Of a stretch of 64,000 nt of DNA, positions 8,501-16,946 are shown piece after piece. The first letter of the stretch is position 1. Each line of letters starts with the position of its first letter. Below the pieces are notes generated by a model, which did no database searches, was not told where the DNA came from, and saw only the letters and a program-made list of their open reading frames with translations. The stretch lies in contig CBDBMT010000003.1 of assembly GCA_965207585.1 (NCBI GenBank), positions 3,100,001 through 3,164,000 of the forward strand. Direction: 5' to 3'. The translations under genes and the position numbers were made by a program. The DNA comes from Bin87 sp965207585. GTDB taxonomy: Bacteria; Chloroflexota; Dehalococcoidia; Lucifugimonadales; UBA3495.

Positions 8501-10162
8501 ATGTCCACCAACAAGCAGGAATGGCAGGACTCCACGCTTTCCCGCGTCACGCGGCGTTTTCCCGAGCGGCGCGAGCAATTCGCAACCGATTCCGGCCTCG
8601 ACCTTGACACCGTCTATACGCCAGAGGACGGGGCCGCGACTGATTCCAAATACGCCGATGCAATCGGCTATCCGGGCGAGTTCCCCTATACCCGCGGCGT
8701 CCAGCCCAACATGTACCGCGGGCGCATCTGGACCATGCGGCAGTATGCCGGCTATGCCACGGCGGCGGCCACCAATGAGCGCTACCGCTACCTGCTCGAA
8801 AACGGGCAAACCGGTCTCTCGGTAGCCTTCGACTTGCCCACCCAGATCGGATACGACAGCGACCACCCGCTGGCTGAGGGTGAAGTTGGGAAGGTCGGCG
8901 TGCCCATCTGCTCGCTGGCTGACATGGAGACGCTGTTCGACGGCATACCGCTGGATAAGGTCAGCACCTCCATGACCATCAACGCCACGGCGGCGGTGCT
9001 GCTGTGCCTCTACATCGCGGCGGGCAAAAAGCAGGGCGTAAACCCCGATCAACTGAGCGGTACGCTTCAGAATGACATCCTCAAGGAATACATCGCCCGG
9101 GGCACCTACGCCTACCCGCCGCGCCCGTCGATGCGCCTGGTGGTCGACGTGTTCCGTTACTGCGCCGAGAATGTGCCCCGCTGGAACACCATCAGCATCA
9201 GTGGGTACCACATGCGAGAAGCAGGGGCCACCGCGTCCCAGGAGCTGGCCTTCACCTTCGCCAACGCCATTGCCTACGTGCAGGCTGCGGTGGACGCCGG
9301 CCTGCCGGTGGACGATTTCGCGCCCCGCCTGTCCTTCTTTTTCGTAGCACAGAACAATCTGTTTGAAGAGGTGGCCAAGTTCCGGGCCGCTCGCCGTCTG
9401 TGGGCCAGCATCATGCGGGACCGGTTTGGCGCGAAAAATCCCCGCTCCATGATGCTGCGCTTCCACACCCAGACCGCCGGCGTGACCCTTACCGCCCAGC
9501 AGCCGGATAACAACGTGATCCGCAGCACTGTCCAGGCCCTGGCCGCCGTCCTGGGTGGTACCCAGTCCCTGCACGTCAACTCCCGTGACGAAGCCCTGAG
9601 TCTGCCCACCGAGGAATCGGCGCAGCTATCCCTGCGAACCCAGCAGATACTCGCCCACGAAAGCGGCGCGGCCGACGTGGTGGACCCCCTGGGCGGTTCC
9701 TGGTACATCGAAAACCTCACCGACCGCCTTGAGACTTCCGCCCTCGAATACATTCAGCGCATCGACCGGATGGGCGGCGCGGTTGCGGCTATTGAGGACG
9801 GTTTCCAGGTCCAGGAAATCGCCGACGCCGCGTTTCGCCACCAACGTGAAGTGGACGAGAACGATCGCATCGTGGTCGGCGTGAATCGGTACGTCACCGA
9901 GGCGCCGCCGATCTCCGGTCTGCTGCGCGTCGACGCGACGGCCGCCGCAGAACAGGTGGAACGGCTCCGAACGCTGAAACGAGAGCGCGACAACATGGCG
10001 GTTCAGATAAGTCTTGCCCGCCTGGCTGACGCCGCCCGCTCCGAGGGCGCCAACACCATTCCACCCATGATGGAGTGCGTGGAACGCTACGCCACCCTCG
10101 GCGAGGTCTGCGACGTGCTGCGCCAGGTATTCGGCGAATACGAGCCCGCCGGAGGCTTGTGA
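8501..10162 (+). CDS. Methylmalonyl-CoA mutase, large (substrate-binding) subunit
   Basis: 553-residue TIM-barrel subunit of a two-component acyl-CoA mutase, interconverting (R)-methylmalonyl-CoA and succinyl-CoA with adenosylcobalamin. The CoA/substrate signature is intact: N-M-Y-R-G-R, W-T-M-R-Q-Y-A-G with Arg80 and Tyr82, then S-V-A-F-D-L-P-T and G-Y-D-S-D-H-P. S-G-Y-H-M-R-E-A-G supplies the active-site His. Tyr82 and the Ala of V-A-F-D argue for methylmalonyl-CoA; 2-hydroxyisobutyryl-CoA mutases carry Ile and Asp at these places. There is no B12-binding domain; the likely partner is at 22279-22686 on the other strand. The start at 8501 has GGAAAAA upstream; an earlier in-frame ATG at 8462 is possible. 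Acyl-CoA dehydrogenase and epimerase follow. Confidence 0.92.
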   Translation: MSTNKQEWQDSTLSRVTRRFPERREQFATDSGLDLDTVYTPEDGAATDSKYADAIGYPGEFPYTRGVQPNMYRGRIWTMRQYAGYATAAATNERYRYLLENGQTGLSVAFDLPTQIGYDSDHPLAEGEVGKVGVPICSLADMETLFDGIPLDKVSTSMTINATAAVLLCLYIAAGKKQGVNPDQLSGTLQNDILKEYIARGTYAYPPRPSMRLVVDVFRYCAENVPRWNTISISGYHMREAGATASQELAFTFANAIAYVQAAVDAGLPVDDFAPRLSFFFVAQNNLFEEVAKFRAARRLWASIMRDRFGAKNPRSMMLRFHTQTAGVTLTAQQPDNNVIRSTVQALAAVLGGTQSLHVNSRDEALSLPTEESAQLSLRTQQILAHESGAADVVDPLGGSWYIENLTDRLETSALEYIQRIDRMGGAVAAIEDGFQVQEIADAAFRHQREVDENDRIVVGVNRYVTEAPPISGLLRVDATAAAEQVERLRTLKRERDNMAVQISLARLADAARSEGANTIPPMMECVERYATLGEVCDVLRQVFGEYEPAGGL

Positions 10163-10236
10163 TAAACTTTTCGACACTTCTCAATGACTGATTGGCTGCT
10201 CGACGACACTCGCGCCGCCGGTTTTGGAGGAACCTC

Positions 10237-11391
10237 GTGACCGACGTGACCCTCAACGAAGAAGAAAAGATGCTCCAGAACCTCGTCCGGGACTACGCGG
10301 AGCGAGAGATCATGCCGCGCTCGGCGGAACTGGACGAGAAGGCCGAGTTCTCCCACGAAAATTGGCGTGGGATGGCCCAATTAGGTCTCACGGGAATCGG
10401 TGTCGACCCGGCCTACGGCGGCAGCGGCGGCGGTTTTCGCAAGTCTTCCATCGCTATCGAAGAACTGGCCAGGGCCGACGTGGCTGCCAGTGTGACCCTT
10501 GCGGCGCACCTGGGCCTGGGCCTGGAGACCATCGCTCGCTTCGGGAACGAGGAGCAGAAGCAACGCTACATCCCGTCGCTGGCTTCGGGCCAGGGCATCG
10601 CTGCATGGGCGCTCACCGAACCCGGCAGCGGCTCGGACGCCGCCGCAATGGCGACCACCGCCACCCGGCGCAACGGATCCTGGGTGCTGAACGGCTCCAA
10701 GCAGTTCATCACCAACGCCGAGGTTGCGGAAACGCTGGTCATCTTCGCTAACCAGGACCGGTCCATCGGGTATCGCGGTGTTTGCGCTTTCATCGTGCCG
10801 GCCGGAACCAAGGGCATGCAGATCAATCCGCAGCACAACAAGATGGGCATTCGCGCGTCCAGCACGTGCGAGATTGTTTTTGAGGACGCTGAGGTCCCGG
10901 CGGAAAACATCATTGGCGAAGAGGGCATGGGCTTCCGCTACGCCATGGACATCCTCGACTCCAGCCGCATTTCCATCGCTGCTCAGTGTGTGGGCATCGG
11001 CCAGGCTGCCTTGGAAGAGGCTGTCCGCTACGCTCAGCTCCGCGAAACCTTTGGCCGACCGCTGGCCCACCACCAGGCCATCCAGTTCAAGCTGGCCGAC
11101 ATCGCCACTGGCGTGCACTCGGCTCGCGTCGCCACCATGCACGCTGCGACCCTGCGCGACGCCGGTCTGCCCTTCATCAACGAGGCCTCCATGGCCAAGC
11201 TCCTGGCGTCGGAGATGTGCAACAAGGCCGCTTACGAGGCCATGCAGATCCACGGCGGCATCGGCGTCTTCAAGGAGTCACGCATCGAGCGCATTTTCCG
11301 CGACGCCCGCGTCACCACAATCTACGAGGGAACGTCCGAGGTCCAGCGCATGATCATCGCCCGCCAGGTCCTTGCCCAGTATCCAGTCTGA
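10237..11391 (+). CDS. Acyl-CoA dehydrogenase
   Basis: 384-residue FAD-dependent acyl-CoA dehydrogenase that would oxidise an acyl-CoA to its 2-enoyl form and pass electrons to electron-transfer flavoprotein. Visible features are the helical N-domain, the flavin-contact stretch A-W-A-L-T-E-P-G-S-G-S-D, the K-Q-F-I-T-N-A loop, and the C-terminal R-E-T-F-G-R. The catalytic base is Glu364 in Y-E-G-T-S-E, in the short/medium-chain position. The GTG at 10237 has GGAGG six bases upstream. It lies between the mutase large subunit and the epimerase, which favours a branched- or short-chain substrate feeding propionyl-CoA metabolism. The exact substrate is not readable. Confidence 0.93.
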   Translation: MTDVTLNEEEKMLQNLVRDYAEREIMPRSAELDEKAEFSHENWRGMAQLGLTGIGVDPAYGGSGGGFRKSSIAIEELARADVAASVTLAAHLGLGLETIARFGNEEQKQRYIPSLASGQGIAAWALTEPGSGSDAAAMATTATRRNGSWVLNGSKQFITNAEVAETLVIFANQDRSIGYRGVCAFIVPAGTKGMQINPQHNKMGIRASSTCEIVFEDAEVPAENIIGEEGMGFRYAMDILDSSRISIAAQCVGIGQAALEEAVRYAQLRETFGRPLAHHQAIQFKLADIATGVHSARVATMHAATLRDAGLPFINEASMAKLLASEMCNKAAYEAMQIHGGIGVFKESRIERIFRDARVTTIYEGTSEVQRMIIARQVLAQYPV

Positions 11392-11423
11392 TCCCACCAG
11401 ACACTTTAGGAGGCGAAACGACG

Positions 11424-11834
11424 ATGCCCGAGATCTGCGCCGTCAACTACATCGACCACGTCGGCGTCGCCGTCAACGACATCCGGGCCGCGTTGGAATT
11501 CTTCGTAGCGAACTTCGGATCGCCTGACGCCGAGGTGGTTGAGCTGGACGATCAGGCGGTTCGCGCCTGCCTGATCGAAATCGGCCAAACCCGCCTGGAG
11601 CTCCTTGAGCCACTGACCCCGGAAAGCGCGGTGGGGCGTTTCATCGAACGGCGAGGCGAGGGCTTGCATCACCTCGCCCTCAACGTCGACGACATCGCCG
11701 GCAAGCTCAAGATTCTCTCCGCCAATGGCCTGTCACTTATTGATTCCGAGCCGCGCCACGGCCTGTCAGGAACCATCGGATTCGTGCATCCCCGTTCGGT
11801 GTTCGGCGTGCTGACCGAGCTGGTCGAGAACTGA
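11424..11834 (+). CDS. mce: Methylmalonyl-CoA epimerase
   Basis: 136-residue VOC-superfamily protein that interconverts the (S) and (R) forms of methylmalonyl-CoA, supplying the isomer used by the mutase. Paired beta-alpha-beta-beta-beta modules show I-D-H-V-G-V-A-V at the N-terminus and H-H-L-A-L-N-V in the middle. Candidate metal ligands are His12, Glu59, His82 or His83 and Glu132. The L-E-L-L-E-P strand is typical of the family. The ATG at 11424 follows AGGAGG closely. It is 32 bases after the acyl-CoA dehydrogenase and in one operon with the mutase large subunit. Confidence 0.92.
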   Translation: MPEICAVNYIDHVGVAVNDIRAALEFFVANFGSPDAEVVELDDQAVRACLIEIGQTRLELLEPLTPESAVGRFIERRGEGLHHLALNVDDIAGKLKILSANGLSLIDSEPRHGLSGTIGFVHPRSVFGVLTELVEN

Positions 11835-11888
11835 CCATCAGGCGGTCATCGCTCTGGTAGCGCGGCAAACCGGTTGGTCGAGCGCAAC

Positions 11889-12884
11889 ATGCCAGCCCAC
11901 GTCATTTACGGCGATTCCTTCCTCGTCGCTGAGCGCCTGCGCCAAGTGAAAGTTGAGGCCGGCGCCGCTGACCTCATGGACTCCAACCGGCACGTGGTTT
12001 CGGCCGGCCAGGCGCGGCCCGACGAAGTCCTGGCGATGTGCAATTCGCTGCCGTTCCTCGACACCATGCGCCTGGTCGAAATCGAGGGTGTGCTGGCAAC
12101 GCAGCAAGGCTCGGCAAGAGGCCGTGGTTCCGGTCGGCGGTCCGCGTCTGCGAGCGGAGCGTGGGCGCAGTTGGCCGATGCCGTGCCGGACTTTCCCGAC
12201 ACAACCGTCCTGATCTTTGTGGACGGTGACGTGCAGCAAAACAACCCGTTGCTCAGATCTTTGTCAGAGCACTGCGCCGTGCACCGCGAGGCTACTCCCA
12301 ACGCCCAAGCGTTGCTGCAATGGATCAAGCAGCGGGCTGAGGACAAGGGATCCGGCATCACCCCTCCGGCGATGCAGGTGCTGGCCGAGCTGGTGGGCGG
12401 CGACCTGTGGACCATAGACCGGGAACTCGAAAAACTGTCCCTCTACGCTACGGGTCGCAGTATCACCGATTCCGACGTGCGGGCCATGGTGCCCTACGCT
12501 CAGGAGGCCAACATCTTCGCGGCCGTAGATTCCATCATGGATGGCCGGCCGGGACCGGCTCTACGTTCAGTGATGCAACTGATTGAGGACGGCCAGGAGC
12601 CGCTTTACATCATAGCGATGATCGAGCGGCAGTTGCGCCTCATCGCACTCGCTCGCGACCTAACGGATCGCGGCGTTGCGCAGCCAGACTTGGGGCGGCG
12701 CATGGGCGCGAATTCTGACTTCGTGGTGCGCAAGACCATGGGACAGGCCCGACGGCTCACCATGCCGCAGATACGGAGCAGGTACCGCCGGGTGCTGGAG
12801 AGCGACCTCGCCATCAAGCAGGGGCGCCTTGATCCGGCCCTTTCGCTGCAACTGTTGGTGGCCGATTTGGCTGCCAACTCATGA
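11889..12884 (+). CDS. holA: DNA polymerase III subunit delta
   Basis: 331-residue clamp-loader delta subunit, which opens the beta clamp within the replicative polymerase. It opens with V-I-Y-G-D-S-F-L-V in place of an ATP-binding loop. The clamp-contact motif is seen as L-P-F-L-D-T-M-R-L-V. The AAA-like second part includes T-I-D-R-E-L-E-K-L and the C-terminal collar has A-I-K-Q-G-R-L-D-P. Length and order match the family. The start at 11889 is chosen by homology at the N-terminus; no strong ribosome site is visible, and an in-frame start lies five codons upstream. It follows mce by 54 bases and faces oppD. Confidence 0.88.
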   Translation: MPAHVIYGDSFLVAERLRQVKVEAGAADLMDSNRHVVSAGQARPDEVLAMCNSLPFLDTMRLVEIEGVLATQQGSARGRGSGRRSASASGAWAQLADAVPDFPDTTVLIFVDGDVQQNNPLLRSLSEHCAVHREATPNAQALLQWIKQRAEDKGSGITPPAMQVLAELVGGDLWTIDRELEKLSLYATGRSITDSDVRAMVPYAQEANIFAAVDSIMDGRPGPALRSVMQLIEDGQEPLYIIAMIERQLRLIALARDLTDRGVAQPDLGRRMGANSDFVVRKTMGQARRLTMPQIRSRYRRVLESDLAIKQGRLDPALSLQLLVADLAANS

Positions 12885-12898
12885 CCGCACGCCCCGCG

Positions 12899-13882
12899 TC
12901 ATTCACCGTTCGCGTATGTCACTGGGTTGTAACAAGCGGCCCAATGCCTGGCGTCCAGTTCGGACAGCCCAGGCGTCCTTTGCGACCGACATTGCGTTAC
13001 GGCCTTCGGGCAACGCGGTAGGAACGGGCATTCCTCCGAGAGGTTGATCAGATCAGGCGGTGCCCCCCGGAGCGCCTGCAACCTGCGCCCAGCGGCGTCC
13101 AGCCGGGGCAGGCTCTGCAGCAGCGACCAGGTATAAGGGTGCCGAGGCTGCTTGAAGAGCGGCAGCAGTTCCGCGGTCTCGACCAGGTACCCCGCGTACA
13201 TCACTCCTACCCGCCGGGCCATGTTGGCGACCACGCCCATGTCGTGGGTGATCAGGAGGATCGCCGACTTGGAATCGCGGCTCAGTTCCTTCAGGCGTTC
13301 CAGGATCTCCGCCTGCAGCGTCACGTCGACGCTGGACGTGACCTCGTCCGCGATCAGCAGACGAGGTCGCATGACCATGGCCATGGCCAGCATCACCCGC
13401 TGGCACTGGCCGCCGCTCAGGGTGAACGGGTAGGCGGACATCATGCGCCTAGGATCCGGCACGCCCAGTTCGCGGAGCATCTCCTGGCAGACCGAGCCGG
13501 CCGCTCTCCGGTTCAACTGCGAGTGCGTGATTATCACTTCAGTGAGCTGGTTGCCGATGGTCTGCACCGGGTTGAGGGCCGATTGCGCGTCCTGGAACAC
13601 CAGGGACATGGCCTTGCCGCGAAGCTCTCGCACGTGTTCTTCGGGAGCAGTGACCAGGTCGATCCCGTCAAAGAGTATCTTCCCGCCGGTTACCGCGCCA
13701 TTGTCAGGCAAAAGGCCCATCACTGCCAGCGCCAGCGCGCTCTTTCCGGCGCCGCTCTCGCCGACGATGCAGAACACTTCCTCTTCTTCCTGCGAAAAGG
13801 AGACCCCGTTCACGGCGTGCACCACGCCGTTGGGCACGCGGAACTCGACCCGCAGGTCCTCGATTTGCAGCACTGAGCTCAT
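12899..13882 (-). CDS. oppD: Oligopeptide ABC transporter ATPase, OppD/DppD type (orphan)
   Basis: 327-residue ATPase that energises a peptide-type importer at the cytoplasmic face. Walker A is G-E-S-G-A-G-K-S, the signature is L-S-G-G-Q-C-Q-R-V, and the switch His sits in L-I-T-H-D-M. Walker B reads L-L-I-A-D-E-V-T-S-S-V-D, with Val where the family normally has Pro. The C-terminal oligopeptide-transporter extension (H-P-Y-T-W-S-L-L, then Cys-containing C-P-F-L-P-R-C) is present. The ATG at 13882 lies one base after the PHP gene stop; a GTG at 13894 would overlap that gene. No permease, binding protein or OppF is adjacent; the ATPase-less operon at 1.6-5.6 kb is a possible partner. Confidence 0.9.
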   Translation of the reverse strand: MSSVLQIEDLRVEFRVPNGVVHAVNGVSFSQEEEEVFCIVGESGAGKSALALAVMGLLPDNGAVTGGKILFDGIDLVTAPEEHVRELRGKAMSLVFQDAQSALNPVQTIGNQLTEVIITHSQLNRRAAGSVCQEMLRELGVPDPRRMMSAYPFTLSGGQCQRVMLAMAMVMRPRLLIADEVTSSVDVTLQAEILERLKELSRDSKSAILLITHDMGVVANMARRVGVMYAGYLVETAELLPLFKQPRHPYTWSLLQSLPRLDAAGRRLQALRGAPPDLINLSEECPFLPRCPKAVTQCRSQRTPGLSELDARHWAACYNPVTYANGE

Positions 13883-13883
13883 G

Positions 13884-14585
13884 CTAGCTGGCACGACTCG
13901 TTATCGTAGGCGCGGCCACCGTCAAATCCACCGCGCGCATTCGCCCTGCCTTCAGTTCTGCGACCAGTTCGTCCAAAGAAGTGATGCGACGCTCGAAGAG
14001 CGTTGCCGCAGTGCCCATCTGCCGAAGGTAGTGGGTGTCGCTTCCGCCGGTTCCCGGAAGGGACAGGCCCTGGCGCAGATCCTCCGAGAAGAGGTTCTCC
14101 GTCTCCTTACCTCGTCCGTTGTGCGATTCTACCGCGTCGAACAGGCGGAGCATCTGGTCTTCCAACGCCCGATTGAGCATTTCCGAGCGCGCCGCCGGGT
14201 CTTCGCCCGGATCGGCGAGGAAGCGGCGTCGGTACGGATGGGCGGCGATGAGCACTGCCCCGTGCCGGTCCGCTTCTTCTCGAAGGAACCTGGGCTTGTG
14301 CATCCCAAACTTGTAACGGTGCAACCCGAAAACCAGCACGTGCCCGGCGTCAGTGTTGATCTCCGCGCCGGGTAAAACCAGGATACCGTGACGGCGGGTG
14401 AGCTCTCGGGCCGCATCCGTCGGCCAGAAATCGTCGTGCTCCGTCAGACAGATCCCGTCCAAGCCGTGTTGACGGGCGGCATCTGCCAGTTCGTCCGCGG
14501 AAACGAAACTGTCGTCAGATTTGGGATAGGTGTGCGCGTGCAGGTCGATCAGCAAAGTTTCCCGGCTCCCTTGGCCGGAAATCAT
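13884..14585 (-). CDS. PHP-domain metal-dependent phosphoesterase
   Basis: 233 residues of the PHP (polymerase and histidinol phosphatase) fold. Metal-binding motifs are in family order: H-A-H-T (His16, His18), T-E-H-D-D (Glu49-Asp51), G-A-E-I (Glu75), A-H-P (His116), E-S-H-N (His155) and G-S-D-T-H (Asp183, His185). The set is complete, so it should be an active hydrolase. Its substrate is unknown; relatives act on nucleotides, oligoribonucleotides or sugar phosphates. Its stop lies one base before the oppD start on the same strand, so the two are probably co-transcribed. Confidence 0.87.
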   Translation of the reverse strand: MISGQGSRETLLIDLHAHTYPKSDDSFVSADELADAARQHGLDGICLTEHDDFWPTDAARELTRRHGILVLPGAEINTDAGHVLVFGLHRYKFGMHKPRFLREEADRHGAVLIAAHPYRRRFLADPGEDPAARSEMLNRALEDQMLRLFDAVESHNGRGKETENLFSEDLRQGLSLPGTGGSDTHYLRQMGTAATLFERRITSLDELVAELKAGRMRAVDLTVAAPTITSRAS

Positions 14586-14706
14586 ACCACCGATCGCTCA
14601 CGCGGCGTCGCCACTTTGCGGGAAGCACCGCTGTTCCTGTACTGTGCTAAGTACTGATGATCGGAGCCGAGGTTAGACCCAGCGGAGCGCATATGGGCCG
14701 GCAGAA

Positions 14707-16833
14707 TCACCCTCCGATTACCAATCCCTCTCCCCGGAGCTCTTCGATCAACTCGTCGGCAATCGATTTCCGGACCTTGAATCGCCGCTCTAGCATTGCC
14801 GACGTAAGCCTGGGATTGCGCAGGGCCAGATCCCGCGCCTGGTCCAGAATGTTGCCCTGGTAAATGTCGTCAATATTTTCGGGGTCGGGATCTCCAGCTG
14901 GTTCGTCATCTTCCGTCAGGTCGATGGGAGGCAGTGGCGGCCCCTGCTGGTTGCGCCAAAAGTCGACCAGGCGGTCCATCTCGTCGTCGTACACCAGCGT
15001 GCCCTGGCCGCGCCGGGCTTTGGGGAAATCGTTGTTCAGGAGCAGCAAGTCCCCCTTGCCCATCAGCGCCTCTGCGCCGGCGCCGTCGAGGATCACCCGA
15101 GAGTCGACCTGTGAGGCCACGGCAAACGCGACCCTGGCGGGTACGTTGGCCTTCAGCAGCCCGGTGACCACCTTGACCGACGGCCGCTGTGTGGCCAGCA
15201 CCATGTGAATGCCGGCCGCCCGTCCCAGCTGCGCCAGCCGGACCAACTGCTGCTCCACCTCCAGGCCGCCCGTCATCATCAGGTCTGCCAACTCGTCCAC
15301 GATCAGCACCAGGAAACACATCGGCTCGGCGGCCTTGGCGTTGTACCCTGCGATGTTGCGCACGCCCATTTCCTCCATGAGCTTGTAACGCCGGGTCATC
15401 TCGTTAATGAGACCCCGCAGAGCCGGCTGCACGTCGTCGGGTTCGACGATTACCGGCATCACCAGATGCGGTATGCCATTGAACGGCGTCAACTCCACCC
15501 GTTTTGGGTCGACCATGATCATGCGCAACTCGTCGGGTGGGCGCGTCATCAGTAGCGACGCCACCAGCGAATTGATGCACACGCTCTTGCCGGATCCGGT
15601 GGCCCCCGCGATGAGGAGGTGTGGCATCGCGGCCAGGTCCAAAGCCAGCGACTGCCCGCCGGCGTCTTCGCCCAGGGCGAAAGCCAACCCGCCCTTGTCG
15701 ACTATCTTGCCAAACTCCGGGCCCTCGACGATGGAGCGCATCAACACCTTTCCGGGCGTCGGGTTAGGCACTTCGAGACCCACCAGACCTTCGCCCGGCT
15801 CAGGCGTCTCGATGATCCGGATGTACGGACTCTTGAGCGCCAGCGCCAGGTCTTTCTGTCGCTTGGTGATATCGCCGACGCGGACGCGGCTGGGGCGTTG
15901 CTTCGCCGCGTCGCCATCCTTGCCGACCCTTTGCGGCATGTATCCGGGGACTAAGCCAAACTTGATTACTCTTGGGCCGGCCTTCACGTCCTCGACATCC
16001 ACGTAAACCCCGTGCTCTGCCAGGGCGTCCTTGATCTCTTCGGTCATGTCCGCGATGGCGGCGCCGTTCATCTGATGTGGCTCCGGGGGAGCCAGCGTAT
16101 CCAAAGGCGGCAGTTGCCATCCGCCGGAACGGGACAAACTCACCTTTTGTGGCGCTGCCGGCGGCTCGGGTTGGTCAGGCTCCTTGGGTTCCTTGGTCGA
16201 TGCCGGCGCGAACACGGGTTTGGGAGCGGCGGGCGCTCTTCCAGGCCGCATCCCGACCAGGCGCCGCACCCCTCGGGCGACGGCTACGGACGCCAGGGCC
16301 AATCCGATTGCAACGTATTTAGCCCCGATCGCGGCAAAAACCAACGCGGTCCAGGCAGCGATTCCGATATAGCGCCCCGCGACCAAGTACCCCTTCCACG
16401 CGTGCGGAACCAACAAAAGGCTGACGATAACCAGCCCGCCGAGCAAATGGATCAACCACATCCAAAGGTGCCGACCGGTGAGCGCGTACCCCCATTGGCC
16501 GGCCATACCATAGGCGTAAGAAACGCCGCTCTCTCCTTGCCAGAAAGTCAACCCTCCCACTGCAACTACTGCGACTACGGCCAGCGCCGACCACCATTTC
16601 CACGCTCGCAAGAGCGATGTCGGGCGGTAAACTATGGCAAGAAATGCGGCCAGTCCGTAGCCTGCAGCCACTGCCCAGCCGACGCCCAAGGACGATGCCA
16701 GCCATTCCGGAAAATCCGGTGCGGCCAGGTAGGCCACCGCAAACAGCATGGCGGCTACCACCAGCACGCCGGCCGTGATGCCCGTTTTGAACCAATTGAA
16801 CCCGCCGGTGAAGGCTGCCGCAGCCGTCGACAT
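14707..16833 (-). CDS. ftsK: DNA translocase FtsK/SpoIIIE
   Basis: 708-residue hexameric DNA pump that clears chromosome ends from the division septum. The N-terminus has about four membrane segments within residues 15-185, then a Pro/Lys-rich linker. The motor follows: Walker A G-A-T-G-S-G-K-S at about residues 410-417 and Walker B L-V-L-I-V-D-E-L-A-D-L, then L-A-T-Q-R-P-S-V. The C-terminal winged-helix gamma domain (R-R-F-K-V-R-K-S-I-A-D-E-L) would read polar guide sequences in the DNA. The ATG at 16833 has AGGAG eight bases upstream, so an in-frame upstream start (16878) is not used. An RNase J terminator precedes it, implying its own promoter. Confidence 0.94.
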   Translation of the reverse strand: MSTAAAAFTGGFNWFKTGITAGVLVVAAMLFAVAYLAAPDFPEWLASSLGVGWAVAAGYGLAAFLAIVYRPTSLLRAWKWWSALAVVAVVAVGGLTFWQGESGVSYAYGMAGQWGYALTGRHLWMWLIHLLGGLVIVSLLLVPHAWKGYLVAGRYIGIAAWTALVFAAIGAKYVAIGLALASVAVARGVRRLVGMRPGRAPAAPKPVFAPASTKEPKEPDQPEPPAAPQKVSLSRSGGWQLPPLDTLAPPEPHQMNGAAIADMTEEIKDALAEHGVYVDVEDVKAGPRVIKFGLVPGYMPQRVGKDGDAAKQRPSRVRVGDITKRQKDLALALKSPYIRIIETPEPGEGLVGLEVPNPTPGKVLMRSIVEGPEFGKIVDKGGLAFALGEDAGGQSLALDLAAMPHLLIAGATGSGKSVCINSLVASLLMTRPPDELRMIMVDPKRVELTPFNGIPHLVMPVIVEPDDVQPALRGLINEMTRRYKLMEEMGVRNIAGYNAKAAEPMCFLVLIVDELADLMMTGGLEVEQQLVRLAQLGRAAGIHMVLATQRPSVKVVTGLLKANVPARVAFAVASQVDSRVILDGAGAEALMGKGDLLLLNNDFPKARRGQGTLVYDDEMDRLVDFWRNQQGPPLPPIDLTEDDEPAGDPDPENIDDIYQGNILDQARDLALRNPRLTSAMLERRFKVRKSIADELIEELRGEGLVIGG

Positions 16834-16870
16834 GTCCCCGACTCCTAAACTGGTCCGGCCCCGAGCGGTC

Positions 16871-16908
16871 AACAACAAACAACAACGCCGCCCCTGGGAG
16901 GCGCGGCG
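16871..16908 (-). terminator. Probable terminator after rnj
   Basis: CGCCGC and GCGGCG flank 16886-16908 as a short GC hairpin. On the minus strand the stem is followed by TTGTTGTTTGTTGTTG (complement of 16871-16885), T-rich but not a pure run. It lies about 40 bases after the rnj stop and just upstream of ftsK. Confidence 0.5.
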
Positions 16909-16946
16909 AAATATCCGTCACGGTGTATTGACTTGCCGGCAGCGCG

